Assembly: GCA_902363575.1 (NCBI GenBank)
Contig: CABJAJ010000008.1
Coordinates: 67,827 to 131,826 of the forward strand
Length of the DNA stretch: 64,000 nt
Reading direction: 5' to 3'
Origin: Rikenellaceae bacterium
Lineage (GTDB): Bacteria > Bacteroidota > Bacteroidia > Bacteroidales > Rikenellaceae
Part shown: one piece after another, positions 54,883 through 63,973 of the stretch
Layout: the number at the start of each line of letters is the position of its first letter
Position numbering within the stretch: the first letter of the stretch is position 1
Position numbers and translations under genes: made by a program
The notes under the pieces: model-generated
Told to the model about the DNA's origin: nothing
The model's input: only the letters and a program-made list of their open reading frames with translations
Database searches by the model: none

Positions 54883-55479
54883 TCATTCGATTTCGCGCCG
54901 GTTCATCAGGGCGTGAGTGATCGTCAGCTCATCCACGTATTCCAGCTCGTCCCCGAAGCCGATGCCCCGGGCGATGGAGGTGATCTTCAACCCTTCGTAT
55001 CCACGCAGGCGGTTCATCAGGTAGAAAAGCGTCGTTTCGCCCTCCACCGAGGTCGAGATCGCCAGGATCACCTCCCGTACACCGCCCCGTGCGATCCGCT
55101 CGGTCAGCAGGTCGATTTTCAGGTCGGAGGGGGCGATCCCCTGCATGGGCGAGATCACACCGCCCAGTACATGATACAATCCGCGGTACTGGCGCGTATT
55201 CTCGATCGAGAGCACGTCGGCGACCTGCTCCACCACGCAGATGGTCGAACGGTCGCGTTCGCGGTCGGCGCATATCGGGCACACCTCCTCGTCCGAAAGG
55301 TTGTTGCACACGCGGCAATAGCGGATTTTCTGGCGGAAGTCGTCGATGCTGCGGGTCATGTCAGCCACCGAATCGGGCTCCATGCGCAGCAGGTGGATCG
55401 CCAGACGCAGGGCCGTACGACGGCCGATGCCCGGCAGTTTGGAGAGTTCTCCGACGACGTCTTGCAGGAGTCTGGACAC
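54883..55479 (-). CDS. recR: Recombination mediator RecR
   Basis: 198 residues. Helix-hairpin-helix (LSKLPGIGRRTALRLA), a C4 zinc finger (CRVCNNLSDEEVCPIC) and a Toprim domain (ICVVEQVADVLSIE, HVLGGVISPMQGI). It loads RecA at gaps together with RecO. It lies 19 bases after batE on the same strand. Confidence 0.97.
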   Translation of the reverse strand: MSRLLQDVVGELSKLPGIGRRTALRLAIHLLRMEPDSVADMTRSIDDFRQKIRYCRVCNNLSDEEVCPICADRERDRSTICVVEQVADVLSIENTRQYRGLYHVLGGVISPMQGIAPSDLKIDLLTERIARGGVREVILAISTSVEGETTLFYLMNRLRGYEGLKITSIARGIGFGDELEYVDELTITHALMNRREIE

Positions 55480-55498
55480 GGCAAAGAGAAAAAGAGGG

Positions 55499-56344
55499 TC
55501 AGATCGTTTCGATGCGGGCGGCTTCGATCCACCCCTTGTTTCCGTCGGCGATCACGATTTCGCGCCAGTCGCCCAGCGAACCGGTGATCTTTACGGGCGT
55601 TCCTTCGTGCAGCACGAACAGGTCGGTAGCTCCCCCGTCGGGCGAGCTCTTCACCGATGCGGAGGCGGCCATGACGATAGCCGTCCGCGCGTCGGTCAGC
55701 TCCCGCCGCTGGGCGACGGCGAAAGCGGTGGTGACCGCGAAAAGACAGAGCGCCGCCAACATGCCGTAAAAGCCCGTTTTCCGCAGCGCGATCCGGCGGG
55801 CGAGCAGGTAGAAGAGTACCAGCGCAAGCATGGCGGCCAGCGACAGCAACGAGAGGACGCTCCAGGCGGTGCCGCTCAGGGTGTGGCGCAGGGCGCGCAT
55901 CCAGCTCCGCAAAAAGAATTCGGGCACGGCCTCGATATGATCCTTCGTCGATTTTTCGGCGACCTGCAGGTTGTAGCGGATATCCTCGTTGCCGGGGTCC
56001 AGACGCAGGGCCCGGTGGTAAAAGAGAATGGCACGGCCCGTCCGTCCCGCCTTGAACGAGGCGTTGGCCAGGTTGTAATAGAGCTTGGCCGAATAGAGTC
56101 CGCGGGAGAGAATCTGCTGGTAGCCTTCAATGGCTGCGTCGTAGCGGCCGTTGATATAGGCCGTGTTGGCCGCATCCCACAGCGCCTCGGGCGTTGATGC
56201 CTCGCCGTCCCGCGCTTCCGTCATCCCGGCAGCGACGCCAGCCGTATCCACGGCCGGTGCCGGAGCGAGCGAGTCGGCCGGCTGCCCCCAGGCGGCAGCG
56301 GTTACGGCCAGCAGCAGGAGCGAAAATATCAGATAACGTTTCAT
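55499..56344 (-). CDS. batE: BatE-like TPR/SH3 membrane protein
   Basis: 281 residues. Signal peptide, TPR units (about 45-130; YINGRYDAAIEGYQQIL, YYNLANASFKAGRTGRAILF), two membrane helices (about 160-180 and 192-212) and a C-terminal SH3-like part (VMAASASVKSSPDGG). Matches BatE of the Bacteroides aerotolerance (Bat) system. It lies nine bases after batD. Confidence 0.85.
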   Translation of the reverse strand: MKRYLIFSLLLLAVTAAAWGQPADSLAPAPAVDTAGVAAGMTEARDGEASTPEALWDAANTAYINGRYDAAIEGYQQILSRGLYSAKLYYNLANASFKAGRTGRAILFYHRALRLDPGNEDIRYNLQVAEKSTKDHIEAVPEFFLRSWMRALRHTLSGTAWSVLSLLSLAAMLALVLFYLLARRIALRKTGFYGMLAALCLFAVTTAFAVAQRRELTDARTAIVMAASASVKSSPDGGATDLFVLHEGTPVKITGSLGDWREIVIADGNKGWIEAARIETI

Positions 56345-56353
56345 ACCTATCGC

Positions 56354-58228
56354 TTATCGTTTGATGACGGATTCGACAGAGGAGACCAAATCGAGCCCTT
56401 CGCGGTATATGTCGCTCATGCGGGCCGAGGCGACGGGCGAATACTGCGCCTCCTCGCAGCGGGTGATGATCGACGAGAAGCGTTGCGCCTCCTCGGTCGC
56501 CACGCCCCGCCTGAGCAGCTCTTCCCGCACGTTCTCCTTGGTCAGATTCGCCACCGGTATATTGAATTTGTCGCTCATGTATCCCCAGAGCGCTCTGAGC
56601 ATCTCCTCGTAGAAAGCCTGCCGGTTCTGCTCGGTCATATAGCGACGCGCCGTCCTGAACCGCTGCACGGCGACCTTATTGGCCCGCCGGCCCCGCACCA
56701 GGGCCATGTTCTGGCTGTCGCGTATCTGCTTGCGCAGCGCCGCATAGATCAGCACGAAAAGCACCAGGATGCCGCCCAGCAGGATGAAATAGGCCCCGCT
56801 GAAAAGGAACGGCCCCGCGACGGCGCGCAACTGAGCCCTACCCAGCTTGATGAAACGGATATCCTGTCCCAGCATGCGCACGTCCTCTTTCGTAAGCCCC
56901 TTGACCACATAGCTTTCGTTCGGGCCATTGGCATCGGGCGTCACCTCGAGCGTCGTCTCGCCCGAAGCGAGGGTGACGTAACGCATCTGCCCGGGATCGA
57001 AATAGGTGAATTCGACCGGTTCGATCCGATAGCTCCCCTCCGCGCGCGGAATAAAGGGGTACTCAAACTGCCGGTAGCCCGAGGTGCCGGCCGCCGTGGT
57101 CTTGATCGACTCGGTGGTCTTGACGTCGTACTGCTCGAACGAAGCGGGCAGCGTCAGCTTGGGAGCCTGCACGAAAGGCAGGTTGCCCGTGCCGCCGATG
57201 CGCACCGTGTACGTGCCCGAGGAGTTGGCCCCCAGCGGCCCCTGCGGAGGCGTCGCCTCCATCGTGAAGCGTCCCACGGCACCCGAAAAGCTGGACGGGG
57301 CACCCGCCGGCAGCTCCTTGACCGTGATGCTGACGCGCGGCGTCTGCACGCGCCGGCGCACGTCGTACACTTCGTGTCCGCCTCCGAAGAAGGGATCGAC
57401 ATTGCGGCTGCTCTGCACCACCACCTGGGCGATGGCGGTGATGTCGGCAGGCTCGACGGTGAGCGTCCCCGCCTGCTGCGGGTAGAGCAGGTATTCGCGG
57501 ACCACGACCGACTCGTAAACTTTTCCGCCCAGCGTCTCCCGCTGCCAGGCGGCGTTGCCGACGTTGAGTTCCTGGGCCCAGAAGCCGTTGAAGGAGGGAA
57601 ATTTGATGTTTTCGTACCCTACGATCGGTACGCGGCGGTAGAGTTTGAAGGTCGCACGCAGCGGCTCGCCCTTGAACACGACCTGACGCGAGACGGAGAG
57701 CCGGAGCAGAATGTCATCCCGTCCGACCTGCCCCTGAGCGGCGGTCTGCGCATCCGTTCCGGCCGCAGCGCCGCCCTGTGCCCCGGAGGAGCCGGAAACG
57801 GCAGGTTGCCCCTTGCCCCCTGCAGCCCCTTCGTCCACCACCTCGATCGGCAATGCACGGGTCGAATAACTCCTCTTATCCACCTGGATCGAAGCCGCAC
57901 CGACGGTCGCGTTCCCCGCCTGCCGCGGCAGCAGGACGTAGGTGATCGTATATTCGACGCGCTTGGTCATCGAGCCATTGACGATCTGCACGGACTGCCC
58001 GCGCGAAACCGTCGGACCGGCCAGCACGTCGAAACCCTCGAAAGAGGGGGCCTCGAACGTGTTGTCGTCGGGCATTGCGTCCAAAGAGAACTCCACGCGG
58101 AACGCCTCGCCCATCGGAACGATCATCGGGGCGTTGGCCTTAAAGGTCACCGGCTCGGCGCCGAACGCTCCCCCGGCGGCCAGAAGCGCCGCCAGGAGGC
58201 TTATCAACCTGACATAAAATCCTTTCAT
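56354..58228 (-). CDS. batD: BatD-like protein
   Basis: 624 residues. Signal peptide, then an extended beta-rich periplasmic part (VSRGQSVQIVNGSMTKRVEY, GVLLPRQ-like strands, RQVVFKGEPLRATFKLYRRV), one membrane helix near 470-495 (YFILLGGILVLFVLIYAAL) and a cytoplasmic tail. Matches the BatD oxygen tolerance family. The usual partners (MoxR ATPase, BatA, BatB, BatC) are not upstream; fumarase is. Confidence 0.87.
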   Translation of the reverse strand: MKGFYVRLISLLAALLAAGGAFGAEPVTFKANAPMIVPMGEAFRVEFSLDAMPDDNTFEAPSFEGFDVLAGPTVSRGQSVQIVNGSMTKRVEYTITYVLLPRQAGNATVGAASIQVDKRSYSTRALPIEVVDEGAAGGKGQPAVSGSSGAQGGAAAGTDAQTAAQGQVGRDDILLRLSVSRQVVFKGEPLRATFKLYRRVPIVGYENIKFPSFNGFWAQELNVGNAAWQRETLGGKVYESVVVREYLLYPQQAGTLTVEPADITAIAQVVVQSSRNVDPFFGGGHEVYDVRRRVQTPRVSITVKELPAGAPSSFSGAVGRFTMEATPPQGPLGANSSGTYTVRIGGTGNLPFVQAPKLTLPASFEQYDVKTTESIKTTAAGTSGYRQFEYPFIPRAEGSYRIEPVEFTYFDPGQMRYVTLASGETTLEVTPDANGPNESYVVKGLTKEDVRMLGQDIRFIKLGRAQLRAVAGPFLFSGAYFILLGGILVLFVLIYAALRKQIRDSQNMALVRGRRANKVAVQRFRTARRYMTEQNRQAFYEEMLRALWGYMSDKFNIPVANLTKENVREELLRRGVATEEAQRFSSIITRCEEAQYSPVASARMSDIYREGLDLVSSVESVIKR

Positions 58229-58454
58229 CGGCTCTCAGTTTTTCACGGACAATCCCCGGATAACATCCGCGGCGGAAAAGGACCCCGTCGCCGGGAGCTT
58301 CCCCGGCGACGGACACCCGTCTTCGCTTCAAGGATCGTGCTGCGGATGCGCGACCCCGCGGCCCGGAGCCCGTTCCGCACGAAAGTCAGCCGGCCGCAAG
58401 CGGCCGAGCCGACTGCGCATCCGCCTTTGCACGCCTAACGAAAAGCGCGGCAGT
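58229..58454. other. Gap with two GC-rich hairpins
   Basis: CCGTCGCCGGGG/CCCCGGCGACGG near 58284-58312 and CGGCCGC/GCGGCCG near 58391-58406. They probably terminate fumarase transcription on the minus strand; no T run is evident. Confidence 0.45.
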
Positions 58455-60065
58455 TTAGTGCTTGAACGCCGCAAAAAAATCGTTCCCCTTGTCGTCCACG
58501 ATGATGAACGCCGGGAAGTTCTCCACGTAAATTTTGCGTACGGCCTCCATGCCCAGCTCCGGGAAATCGACCACCTCGACCGACTTGATCGAATTCTTGG
58601 CCAGAATCGCCGCCGGCCCGCCGATGGAGCCCAGGTAGAATCCGCCGTGCTTGCGGCAAGCGTCCGTCACCTGCTGCGTGCGGTTGCCTTTGGCCACCAT
58701 CACCAGCGATCCGCCGTGCTCCTGGAACAGATCGACGTAGGGGTCCATCCGGCCCGCCGTGGTGGGGCCGAAGCTGCCAGAAGCCATCCCCTGCGGGGTT
58801 TTGGCAGGACCGGCGTAATAGACCGGATGTTTCTTGAAATACTCCGGCATAGGTTTCCCCTCGTCGAGCATCTGCTTGATGCGGGCGTGGGCGATATCGC
58901 GCGCCACGATCAGCGTGCCTTTGAGGTTGAGCCGCGTTTTGATCGGGTATTTGGTCAGGATCGCACGCACCTTGTCCATCCCTTCGTCCAGGTCGATATC
59001 CACCGCGGGCGACATGGCCGGAGCCTGTGCCGGCAGGAAACGGGCCGGATTCTTTTCGAGCTGTTCCAGGAAGATACCCTCCTGGGTGATCTTCGCCTTG
59101 ATGTTGCGGTCGGCCGAGCAGCTTACCCCGATCGCCACGGGGCACGAGGCCGCATGGCGCGGTGCACGGATCACCCGCACGTCGTGCACCAGGTACTTGC
59201 CGCCGAACTGGGCGCCGATGCCGCTCTGCTGGCAGATTTTCAGGATGCGCTCCTCCCACTCCAGGTCGCGGAAACAGCGGCCGCCCTCATTGCCCGAGGT
59301 CGGCAGCTCGTCCAGGTAGCCGGCCGACGCCTTCTTGACCGTCGAGAGGCACATTTCGGCCGAGGTGCCGCCGATGCAGACGGCCAGGTGGTAGGGCGGA
59401 CAGGCCGAAGTGCCCAGGTCCTTGATATGCTCGCGGAAGAAAGCCTCGAGCGATTCGTCGTTCAGCAGCGCCTTGGTCTGCTGGTAAAGGAACGTCTTGT
59501 TGGCGGAGCCGCCGCCCTTGGTGATGAAGAGGAACTTGTACGCATTGCCCGGCACGGAGTAGAGGTCGATCTGGGCCGGCAGGTTGGTGCCCGAGTTCTT
59601 TTCGTCGGTCATGGTGAAGGGCACCACCTGCGAGTAGCGCAGGTTGCGGTCGCGGTAGGTTTCATAAACCCCGCGCGAAATGCACTCGGCATCGTCCGCC
59701 CCCGTATAAACGTCCTCGCCCTTCTTGCCGATGCAGATGGCCGTGCCGGTGTCCTGGCAGGTCGGGAGCTCCCCTTCGGCCGAAACGACCTGGTTGAGCA
59801 GCATCGTGTAAGCCACGAACTTGTCGTTGTCCGTCGCTTCGGGGTCCCCGAGGATTTTGGAGAGTTTCTCCAGATGGGCGGCCCTCAGGTAGAACGACAC
59901 GTCGTTGTAAGCCTCGCGTGCGAGCAGCTCGAGCCCCTTGGGGTCGATTTTGAGGATGCGCCGGCCGTCGCACTCGACGATCTGCACGTAATCTTTGGTC
60001 AGCAGACGGTATTCCGTCGTGTCACGGTCGATAGGAAATGGTTCCTGGTAGATGAAATCCGACAT
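58455..60065 (-). CDS. Fumarate hydratase, class I (iron-sulfur)
   Basis: 536 residues from [16 protein letters not shown]. It has the class I N-terminal alpha part ([34 protein letters not shown]) fused to the beta part ([35 protein letters not shown]). Cluster cysteines are visible in [14 protein letters not shown] and GVSCSADR. It interconverts fumarate and malate and is oxygen-sensitive. A TATTTTTG element on the minus strand (60110-60117) fits its promoter. Confidence 0.95.
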   Translation of the reverse strand: MSDFIYQEPFPIDRDTTEYRLLTKDYVQIVECDGRRILKIDPKGLELLAREAYNDVSFYLRAAHLEKLSKILGDPEATDNDKFVAYTMLLNQVVSAEGELPTCQDTGTAICIGKKGEDVYTGADDAECISRGVYETYRDRNLRYSQVVPFTMTDEKNSGTNLPAQIDLYSVPGNAYKFLFITKGGGSANKTFLYQQTKALLNDESLEAFFREHIKDLGTSACPPYHLAVCIGGTSAEMCLSTVKKASAGYLDELPTSGNEGGRCFRDLEWEERILKICQQSGIGAQFGGKYLVHDVRVIRAPRHAASCPVAIGVSCSADRNIKAKITQEGIFLEQLEKNPARFLPAQAPAMSPAVDIDLDEGMDKVRAILTKYPIKTRLNLKGTLIVARDIAHARIKQMLDEGKPMPEYFKKHPVYYAGPAKTPQGMASGSFGPTTAGRMDPYVDLFQEHGGSLVMVAKGNRTQQVTDACRKHGGFYLGSIGGPAAILAKNSIKSVEVVDFPELGMEAVRKIYVENFPAFIIVDDKGNDFFAAFKH

Positions 60066-60198
60066 GGTTTGGTATGGTTGTTTATGTTTGTGACGCATGT
60101 AAATCCCTGCAAAAATACGAAAAACTCTCGGGATTGCGCAACTATTTTTCTTCTCCTGTTATTTATTTCACAGGAGTACATTATTGCGGTAATTTTTG

Positions 60199-60206
60199 TA
60201 TCTTTG
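60199..60206 (+). promoter_or_regulatory. -7 element of the three-repeat lipoprotein gene
   Basis: TATCTTTG about 120 bases before the ATG; the leader includes a short open frame. Confidence 0.6.
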
Positions 60207-60216
60207 TTTGGGAGTC

Positions 60217-60273
60217 ATGAAGGCGAGTAATTCACCCTCCGTGCAGCTCGACGAAGGGCGCAGCCCCCGGTAG
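60217..60273 (+). other. Possible 18-codon leader frame
   Basis: ATG to TAG reads MKASNSPSVQLDEGRSPR, followed by a CCCG/CGGG hairpin (60274-60290). It starts about five bases after the predicted transcript start. It may be chance; no ribosome-stalling motif or codon run is visible. Confidence 0.3.
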
Positions 60274-60328
60274 CCCGCCTGTTCGACGGGAAGAACGAAA
60301 GAGAATGCCCATTTAAAATAAAAGCCCC

Positions 60329-61345
60329 ATGAAAACCTGTAAATTTTTAGCGATGTGCCTTTTGGCCGCCATCTGCGGCATGAGCTCCTGCCATGAAAAA
60401 GACGACGGTTCCCCGGACGACGGAGGAACGAACTACCCCGTAACGATCCAGCTGGGTCAGCGCACCTGCGTTGGCACGATTGTTACGTTATTCGACCTGC
60501 CCACCCGAACGAGTCCGATCGCGCCCGATGTGATGCTCGGACTCGAAACCGACACCGAAAGCTACATCCTGACGTATGGCGGACACCGGGAATCCGAGGA
60601 TAAAATAACCATCGACGGCACCGAATATGCCGTCGGCGATCGCGTCGAAATCACCGGAATGGCGAGCAGTACCAGAATTTCCGACACCCAGGAGTACCTC
60701 CAGCTCGAAATCCTGACCATCGCAAAGACATCACCCGTTACTACCGTGCTGGGACAGCGTACCTGCGAGGGCACGATCGTCTCGCTACCCAACCCGCCCA
60801 CCGGGACATCCGAACCGCCCCTGCCCGGCATGGTGCTCGGACTCGAAACAGACACCGAAAGTTACATTCTCTCCTATAACGGGCATTGGGAATCCGAAGA
60901 TAAAATAACCATCGACGGCACCGAATATGCCGTCGGCGACCGCGTCGTGGTCACCGGAACCGCGAGCGAAACCGTCATTTCACCGGCGGATAAATACCTC
61001 GAACTGGAAATCGCAACGATCCAAAAGAAATCCCCCACAACGACCGTGCTGGGTCAGCGCACCTGCGAGGGCACGATCGTCTCGCTACCCAACCCGCCCA
61101 CCGGGACATCCGAACCGCCCCTGCCCGGCATGGTACTCGGACTCGAAACCGACACCGAAAGTTACATCCTCTCCTATAACGGGCATTGGGAATCCGAAGA
61201 TAAAATAACCATCGACGGCACCGAATATGCCGTCGGAGACCGCGTCGTGGTCACCGGTACCGCGAGCGAAACCGTCATTTCACCGGCCGACAAATACCTC
61301 GAGCTGGAAATCGCAACGATCCAAAAACGATCCGCCGGGCAGTAA
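60329..61345 (+). CDS. Lipoprotein with three tandem OB-like repeats
   Basis: 338 residues. Lipobox GMSSC followed by HEKDDGSPDD, a surface-export type acidic tag. Three repeats of about 99-100 residues start at about residues 41, 140 and 240, each with LGQRTCxGTIV, LGLETDTESYIL, SEDKITIDGTEYAVGDRV and LELEI. Repeats 2 and 3 are almost identical in DNA; repeat 1 is diverged. The pattern (GTI, D.V.VTG) resembles small OB-fold domains. Ligand unknown. Confidence 0.75.
   Translation: MKTCKFLAMCLLAAICGMSSCHEKDDGSPDDGGTNYPVTIQLGQRTCVGTIVTLFDLPTRTSPIAPDVMLGLETDTESYILTYGGHRESEDKITIDGTEYAVGDRVEITGMASSTRISDTQEYLQLEILTIAKTSPVTTVLGQRTCEGTIVSLPNPPTGTSEPPLPGMVLGLETDTESYILSYNGHWESEDKITIDGTEYAVGDRVVVTGTASETVISPADKYLELEIATIQKKSPTTTVLGQRTCEGTIVSLPNPPTGTSEPPLPGMVLGLETDTESYILSYNGHWESEDKITIDGTEYAVGDRVVVTGTASETVISPADKYLELEIATIQKRSAGQ
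60451..61339 (+). repeat. Intragenic tandem repeat (about 297-300 bp period)
   Basis: Units begin near 60451, 60748 and 61048. The second and third units differ in only a few positions over about 290 bases, so the duplication is recent and could expand or contract by slippage or recombination while keeping frame. Confidence 0.9.
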
Positions 61346-61421
61346 GATGGGCATTGGAGCGGGAGTTCCGAGGCTTTGTCAAAAGAATTGCAAAAGTATG
61401 GCCCGAACCGAAAAAATTTTG

Positions 61422-61429
61422 TAAATTTG
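61422..61429 (+). promoter_or_regulatory. -7 element of fbaA
   Basis: TAAATTTG about 45 bases before the aldolase ATG. Confidence 0.5.
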
Positions 61430-61474
61430 TATGTTTTCGAGGACAACAATTTTTTACATAAACAAATAAACATC

Positions 61475-62467
61475 ATGGTATCATACAAAGATCTGGGCCT
61501 TGTGAACTCCCGAGAGCTGTTTGAAAAGGCAATCAAAGGCGGGTATGCCATCCCTGCTTTCAACTTCAACAACATGGAGCAGATGCAGGCCATCATCCAG
61601 GCCTGCGTGGAGACCTCCTCGCCGGTGATCCTGCAGGTTTCGTCGGGCGCCCGCAAGTACGCCAACCAGACCATCCTGCGCTACATGGCACAGGGCGCCG
61701 TCGAATACGCCAAGGAGCTCGGGAAGAACATCCCCATCGTGCTGCACCTCGACCACGGCAATTCGTTCGAGCTCTGCAAGAGCTGCATCGACATGGGCTT
61801 CTCGTCGGTGATGATCGACGGCTCGTCGCTGCCCTATGACGAGAACGTCGCACTCACGCGCCAGGTGGTCGAATACGCCCATCGCTTCGACGTCACCGTC
61901 GAAGGCGAACTGGGCGTGCTGGCCGGCGTCGAGGACGACGTGGCGGCCGAGCAACACACCTACACGCGCCCCGAGGACGTGGAGGATTTCGTCCGCAAGA
62001 CCGGCGTGGATTCGCTGGCCATCTCGATCGGTACCTCGCACGGAGCCAACAAGTTCCGCCCCGAGCAGTGCACCCGCAATGCCGACGGCGTGCTCGTCCC
62101 GCCCGAGCTGCGGTTCGACATCCTGGAGGAGATCGAGAAACGCATCCCCGGCTTCCCCATCGTGCTGCACGGCTCCTCATCGGTGCCGCAGGAGTACGTC
62201 CGCATCATCAACACCCACGGCGGAGCCCTCAAGGATGCCGTCGGCATTCCCGAGGAGCAGTTGCGCCGTGCCGCCAAGAGCGCCGTATGCAAAATCAACA
62301 TCGACTCCGACGGCCGTTTGGCGATGACTGCCGCCATCCGCAAAATCTTCGTGGATCAGCCCGCGGAATTCGATCCCCGCAAATACCTCGGCCCGGCACG
62401 CGACGAGCTGAAGAGACTCTACATGCACAAGTGCGAGAAGGTGCTGGGCTCCGCCGGCAAAGCCTGA
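61475..62467 (+). CDS. fba: Class II fructose-1,6-bisphosphate aldolase
   Basis: 330 residues from MVSYKDLGLVNSRELF. Zinc ligands in VLHLDHGNSFE and IVLHGSSSVP, plus VEGELGVLAG and GTSHGANKF. It splits fructose-1,6-bisphosphate in glycolysis. An upstream in-frame ATG is ignored because it lies before the promoter element. Confidence 0.96.
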   Translation: MVSYKDLGLVNSRELFEKAIKGGYAIPAFNFNNMEQMQAIIQACVETSSPVILQVSSGARKYANQTILRYMAQGAVEYAKELGKNIPIVLHLDHGNSFELCKSCIDMGFSSVMIDGSSLPYDENVALTRQVVEYAHRFDVTVEGELGVLAGVEDDVAAEQHTYTRPEDVEDFVRKTGVDSLAISIGTSHGANKFRPEQCTRNADGVLVPPELRFDILEEIEKRIPGFPIVLHGSSSVPQEYVRIINTHGGALKDAVGIPEEQLRRAAKSAVCKINIDSDGRLAMTAAIRKIFVDQPAEFDPRKYLGPARDELKRLYMHKCEKVLGSAGKA

Positions 62468-62491
62468 CGACCCACCGCCTGCAAACCCCAC

Positions 62492-62519
62492 AGCCCGGCC
62501 CGACAGCCGGGCTGTTTTG
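62492..62519 (+). terminator. Terminator of fba
   Basis: AGCCCGGC/GCCGGGCT with a 6-nt loop and a short T run. Confidence 0.75.
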
Positions 62520-62613
62520 GCTGCGCCGCCGAAAAAACGGATGACGGCGCCGCCGGATGCGCGTTGCGGAACCAAATTTGATAGCATAACCGGAGATCAA
62601 AACCAAAGGAACT

Positions 62614-62913
62614 ATGGCAAAGCACAACGTAAAGAACAACCGGGACGAGGAGCGATACGAAATGGAGGTGGACGGCGAGTTGGCCGTCATCGAATACGAC
62701 TTTCCGCAGGAGGGTGTCATCGTCCTCACGCACACGTTCGTTCCCGAACACCTCGAAGGCCGCGGGCTGGGCTCCGAACTGGTGGAGGCCGTGCTCGGCG
62801 ACATCCGCGACCAGGGCTGGAAAATGGTTCCCCAATGCGGGTTCGTGGCACACTATGTCCAGCGGCACCCCCAATGGGAAGAGCTCCTCTACAACGAGGT
62901 CACTGTCGAATAG
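62614..62913 (+). CDS. Small GNAT-type N-acetyltransferase
   Basis: 99 residues. It matches the short GCN5-related family of the YjdJ/Acetyltransf_CG kind: VLTHTFVPEHLEGRGLGSEL (acetyl-CoA loop) and VPQCGFVAHYVQRHPQW. The substrate is unknown. No close promoter was seen. Confidence 0.85.
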   Translation: MAKHNVKNNRDEERYEMEVDGELAVIEYDFPQEGVIVLTHTFVPEHLEGRGLGSELVEAVLGDIRDQGWKMVPQCGFVAHYVQRHPQWEELLYNEVTVE

Positions 62914-63249
62914 CCTGCCGTGGATGCCGTCAGCCAAAGGCGGGGCGTTACACCGCCATCGGGCAGATCGTCCGGTAAGGGCACTCGCATCCGGCAGGTC
63001 GCAATCCGGCTGTCGTCCGACGACTCTGCGACGCTCCGGGCCACCCCGCGCAACCGCGAGGACAGGGAACACAGATCCGAGGTACGGGGACGGTTCCATG
63101 TTCTCCGGACCCCAGACCGGGCAATTCGCGGCTTTCCCCGGACACACGATCGCGCGGAAAACGTCCGGCCGGGATTCGGGACGGCTGTTCGCGGATTTGC
63201 AACGGAACCCGCAGACGGGCAAGGATCGGCAGAGATTCCGCACTGAAAA
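62914..63249. other. Gap without a recognised gene
   Basis: GC-rich; open frames on both strands are poor and overlap each other. Nothing could be supported before the tRNA-Ser promoter. Confidence 0.5.
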
Positions 63250-63281
63250 TTTGGCCGATTGCGCAAAATGCCTTATCTTTG
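63250..63281 (+). promoter_or_regulatory. Promoter of tRNA-Ser(GGA)
   Basis: TTTG, 20 nt, TATCTTTG: a perfect Bacteroidetes consensus promoter about 60 bases ahead of the tRNA. Confidence 0.85.
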
Positions 63282-63343
63282 TCCTGCCTAAACCCCTTTC
63301 GGGCCGCCGGACGGAAATGTGCCGGGCATACGGAAGCAAGCAC

Positions 63344-63431
63344 GGATAGATGCAGGAGTGGTTGAACTGGCACGCCTGGAAAGCGTGTATACCCCTAAAG
63401 GGTATCGGGGGTTCGAATCCCCCTCTCTCCG
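63344..63431 (+). tRNA. tRNA-Ser(GGA)
   Basis: 88 nt: anticodon stem CACGC/GCGTG with loop CTGGAAA (anticodon GGA), variable arm ATACCC/GGGTAT, T stem GGGGG/CCCCC. The acceptor GGATAGA/TCTCTCC contains a T-C mismatch at the fourth pair. CCA is not encoded. A palindromic repeat begins at its last base. Confidence 0.93.
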
Positions 63432-63550
63432 CAAGAGCCGGAAAAGCTGCGATGAAGTCGCAGCTTTTTTATTTTGGAGAGCAGCCGGGTTTACCCGAAG
63501 CTGCACGCCAAAATAAAAAAGTAGCCGTTCGGCGGTTTCCGGCTCTTGCA
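63431..63550 (+). repeat. Nested palindromic element, copy 2
   Basis: Bounded by GCAAGAGCCGGAAA and its inverted copy TTTCCGGCTCTTGC. Contents as in copy 1 (21837-21953): a terminator-like hairpin with T run, a second inverted pair TTTTTTATTTTGG/CCAAAATAAAAAA, and a central hairpin. It probably terminates the tRNA in both directions, and its sharp ends suggest a MITE-like unit. Confidence 0.78.
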
Positions 63551-63554
63551 GGGA

Positions 63555-63710
63555 TGCCGCCGGCAGGCAGGGGAACGGCGAGCTGCGCGAGCCAATCCCG
63601 CCCCGGCCAATAAAGCCGCACAGTCCGAAAAAAGATGCCCCGCCGCTCCGCCGGATCACCCCCGGCAGGCAGGGGAAAGGCGAGCAGCGCGAGCCAATCC
63701 CGCCCAAACG
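63555..63710 (+). repeat. Tandem GC-rich repeat units, locus 2
   Basis: Two units starting CCGGCAGGCAGGGGAA at about 63561 and 63662, each continuing with GCGCGAGCCAATCCCG-like sequence. They match the two units at 21720-21832. Confidence 0.6.
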
Positions 63711-63791
63711 GGAATATGGACGGTCAGAAAGCCGGCGAAAGAGCGTAAATCAAAAAGAAAGACAACGAGAATTGCCATAAAAAATGAAAAA

Positions 63792-63832
63792 TTTGCGGTT
63801 TAAAAAATTATGATTATATTTACACAGTTGTC
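63792..63832 (+). promoter_or_regulatory. Promoter of the gene leaving the window
   Basis: TTTG (63792), about 29 nt, TATATTTA (63825). The spacing is longer than the usual 19-20, so the -33 part is doubtful. A GTCCGCA/TGCGGAC hairpin follows in the leader near 63938. Confidence 0.45.
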
Positions 63833-63973
63833 CCCCGTATCGGATTCCGGAAAGCGTTTTTGCAAACTACCAACGATTTCCGCGTGTCGGTGCCCGCTTT
63901 ACGGCGGGGCAGCCTCCCTGACTATCAACCCCTGACTGTCCGCACCGGGCTGCGGACGCAACTTACATCCAAA

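Noticed and set aside
63546..63803. Small basic protein with RQAGERRAARANPA repeats (similar to one at 21576-21839)
   Set aside because: The two loci share DNA repeats next to tRNA-Ser; start sites and flanks differ and no promoter fits. Kept as repeats.
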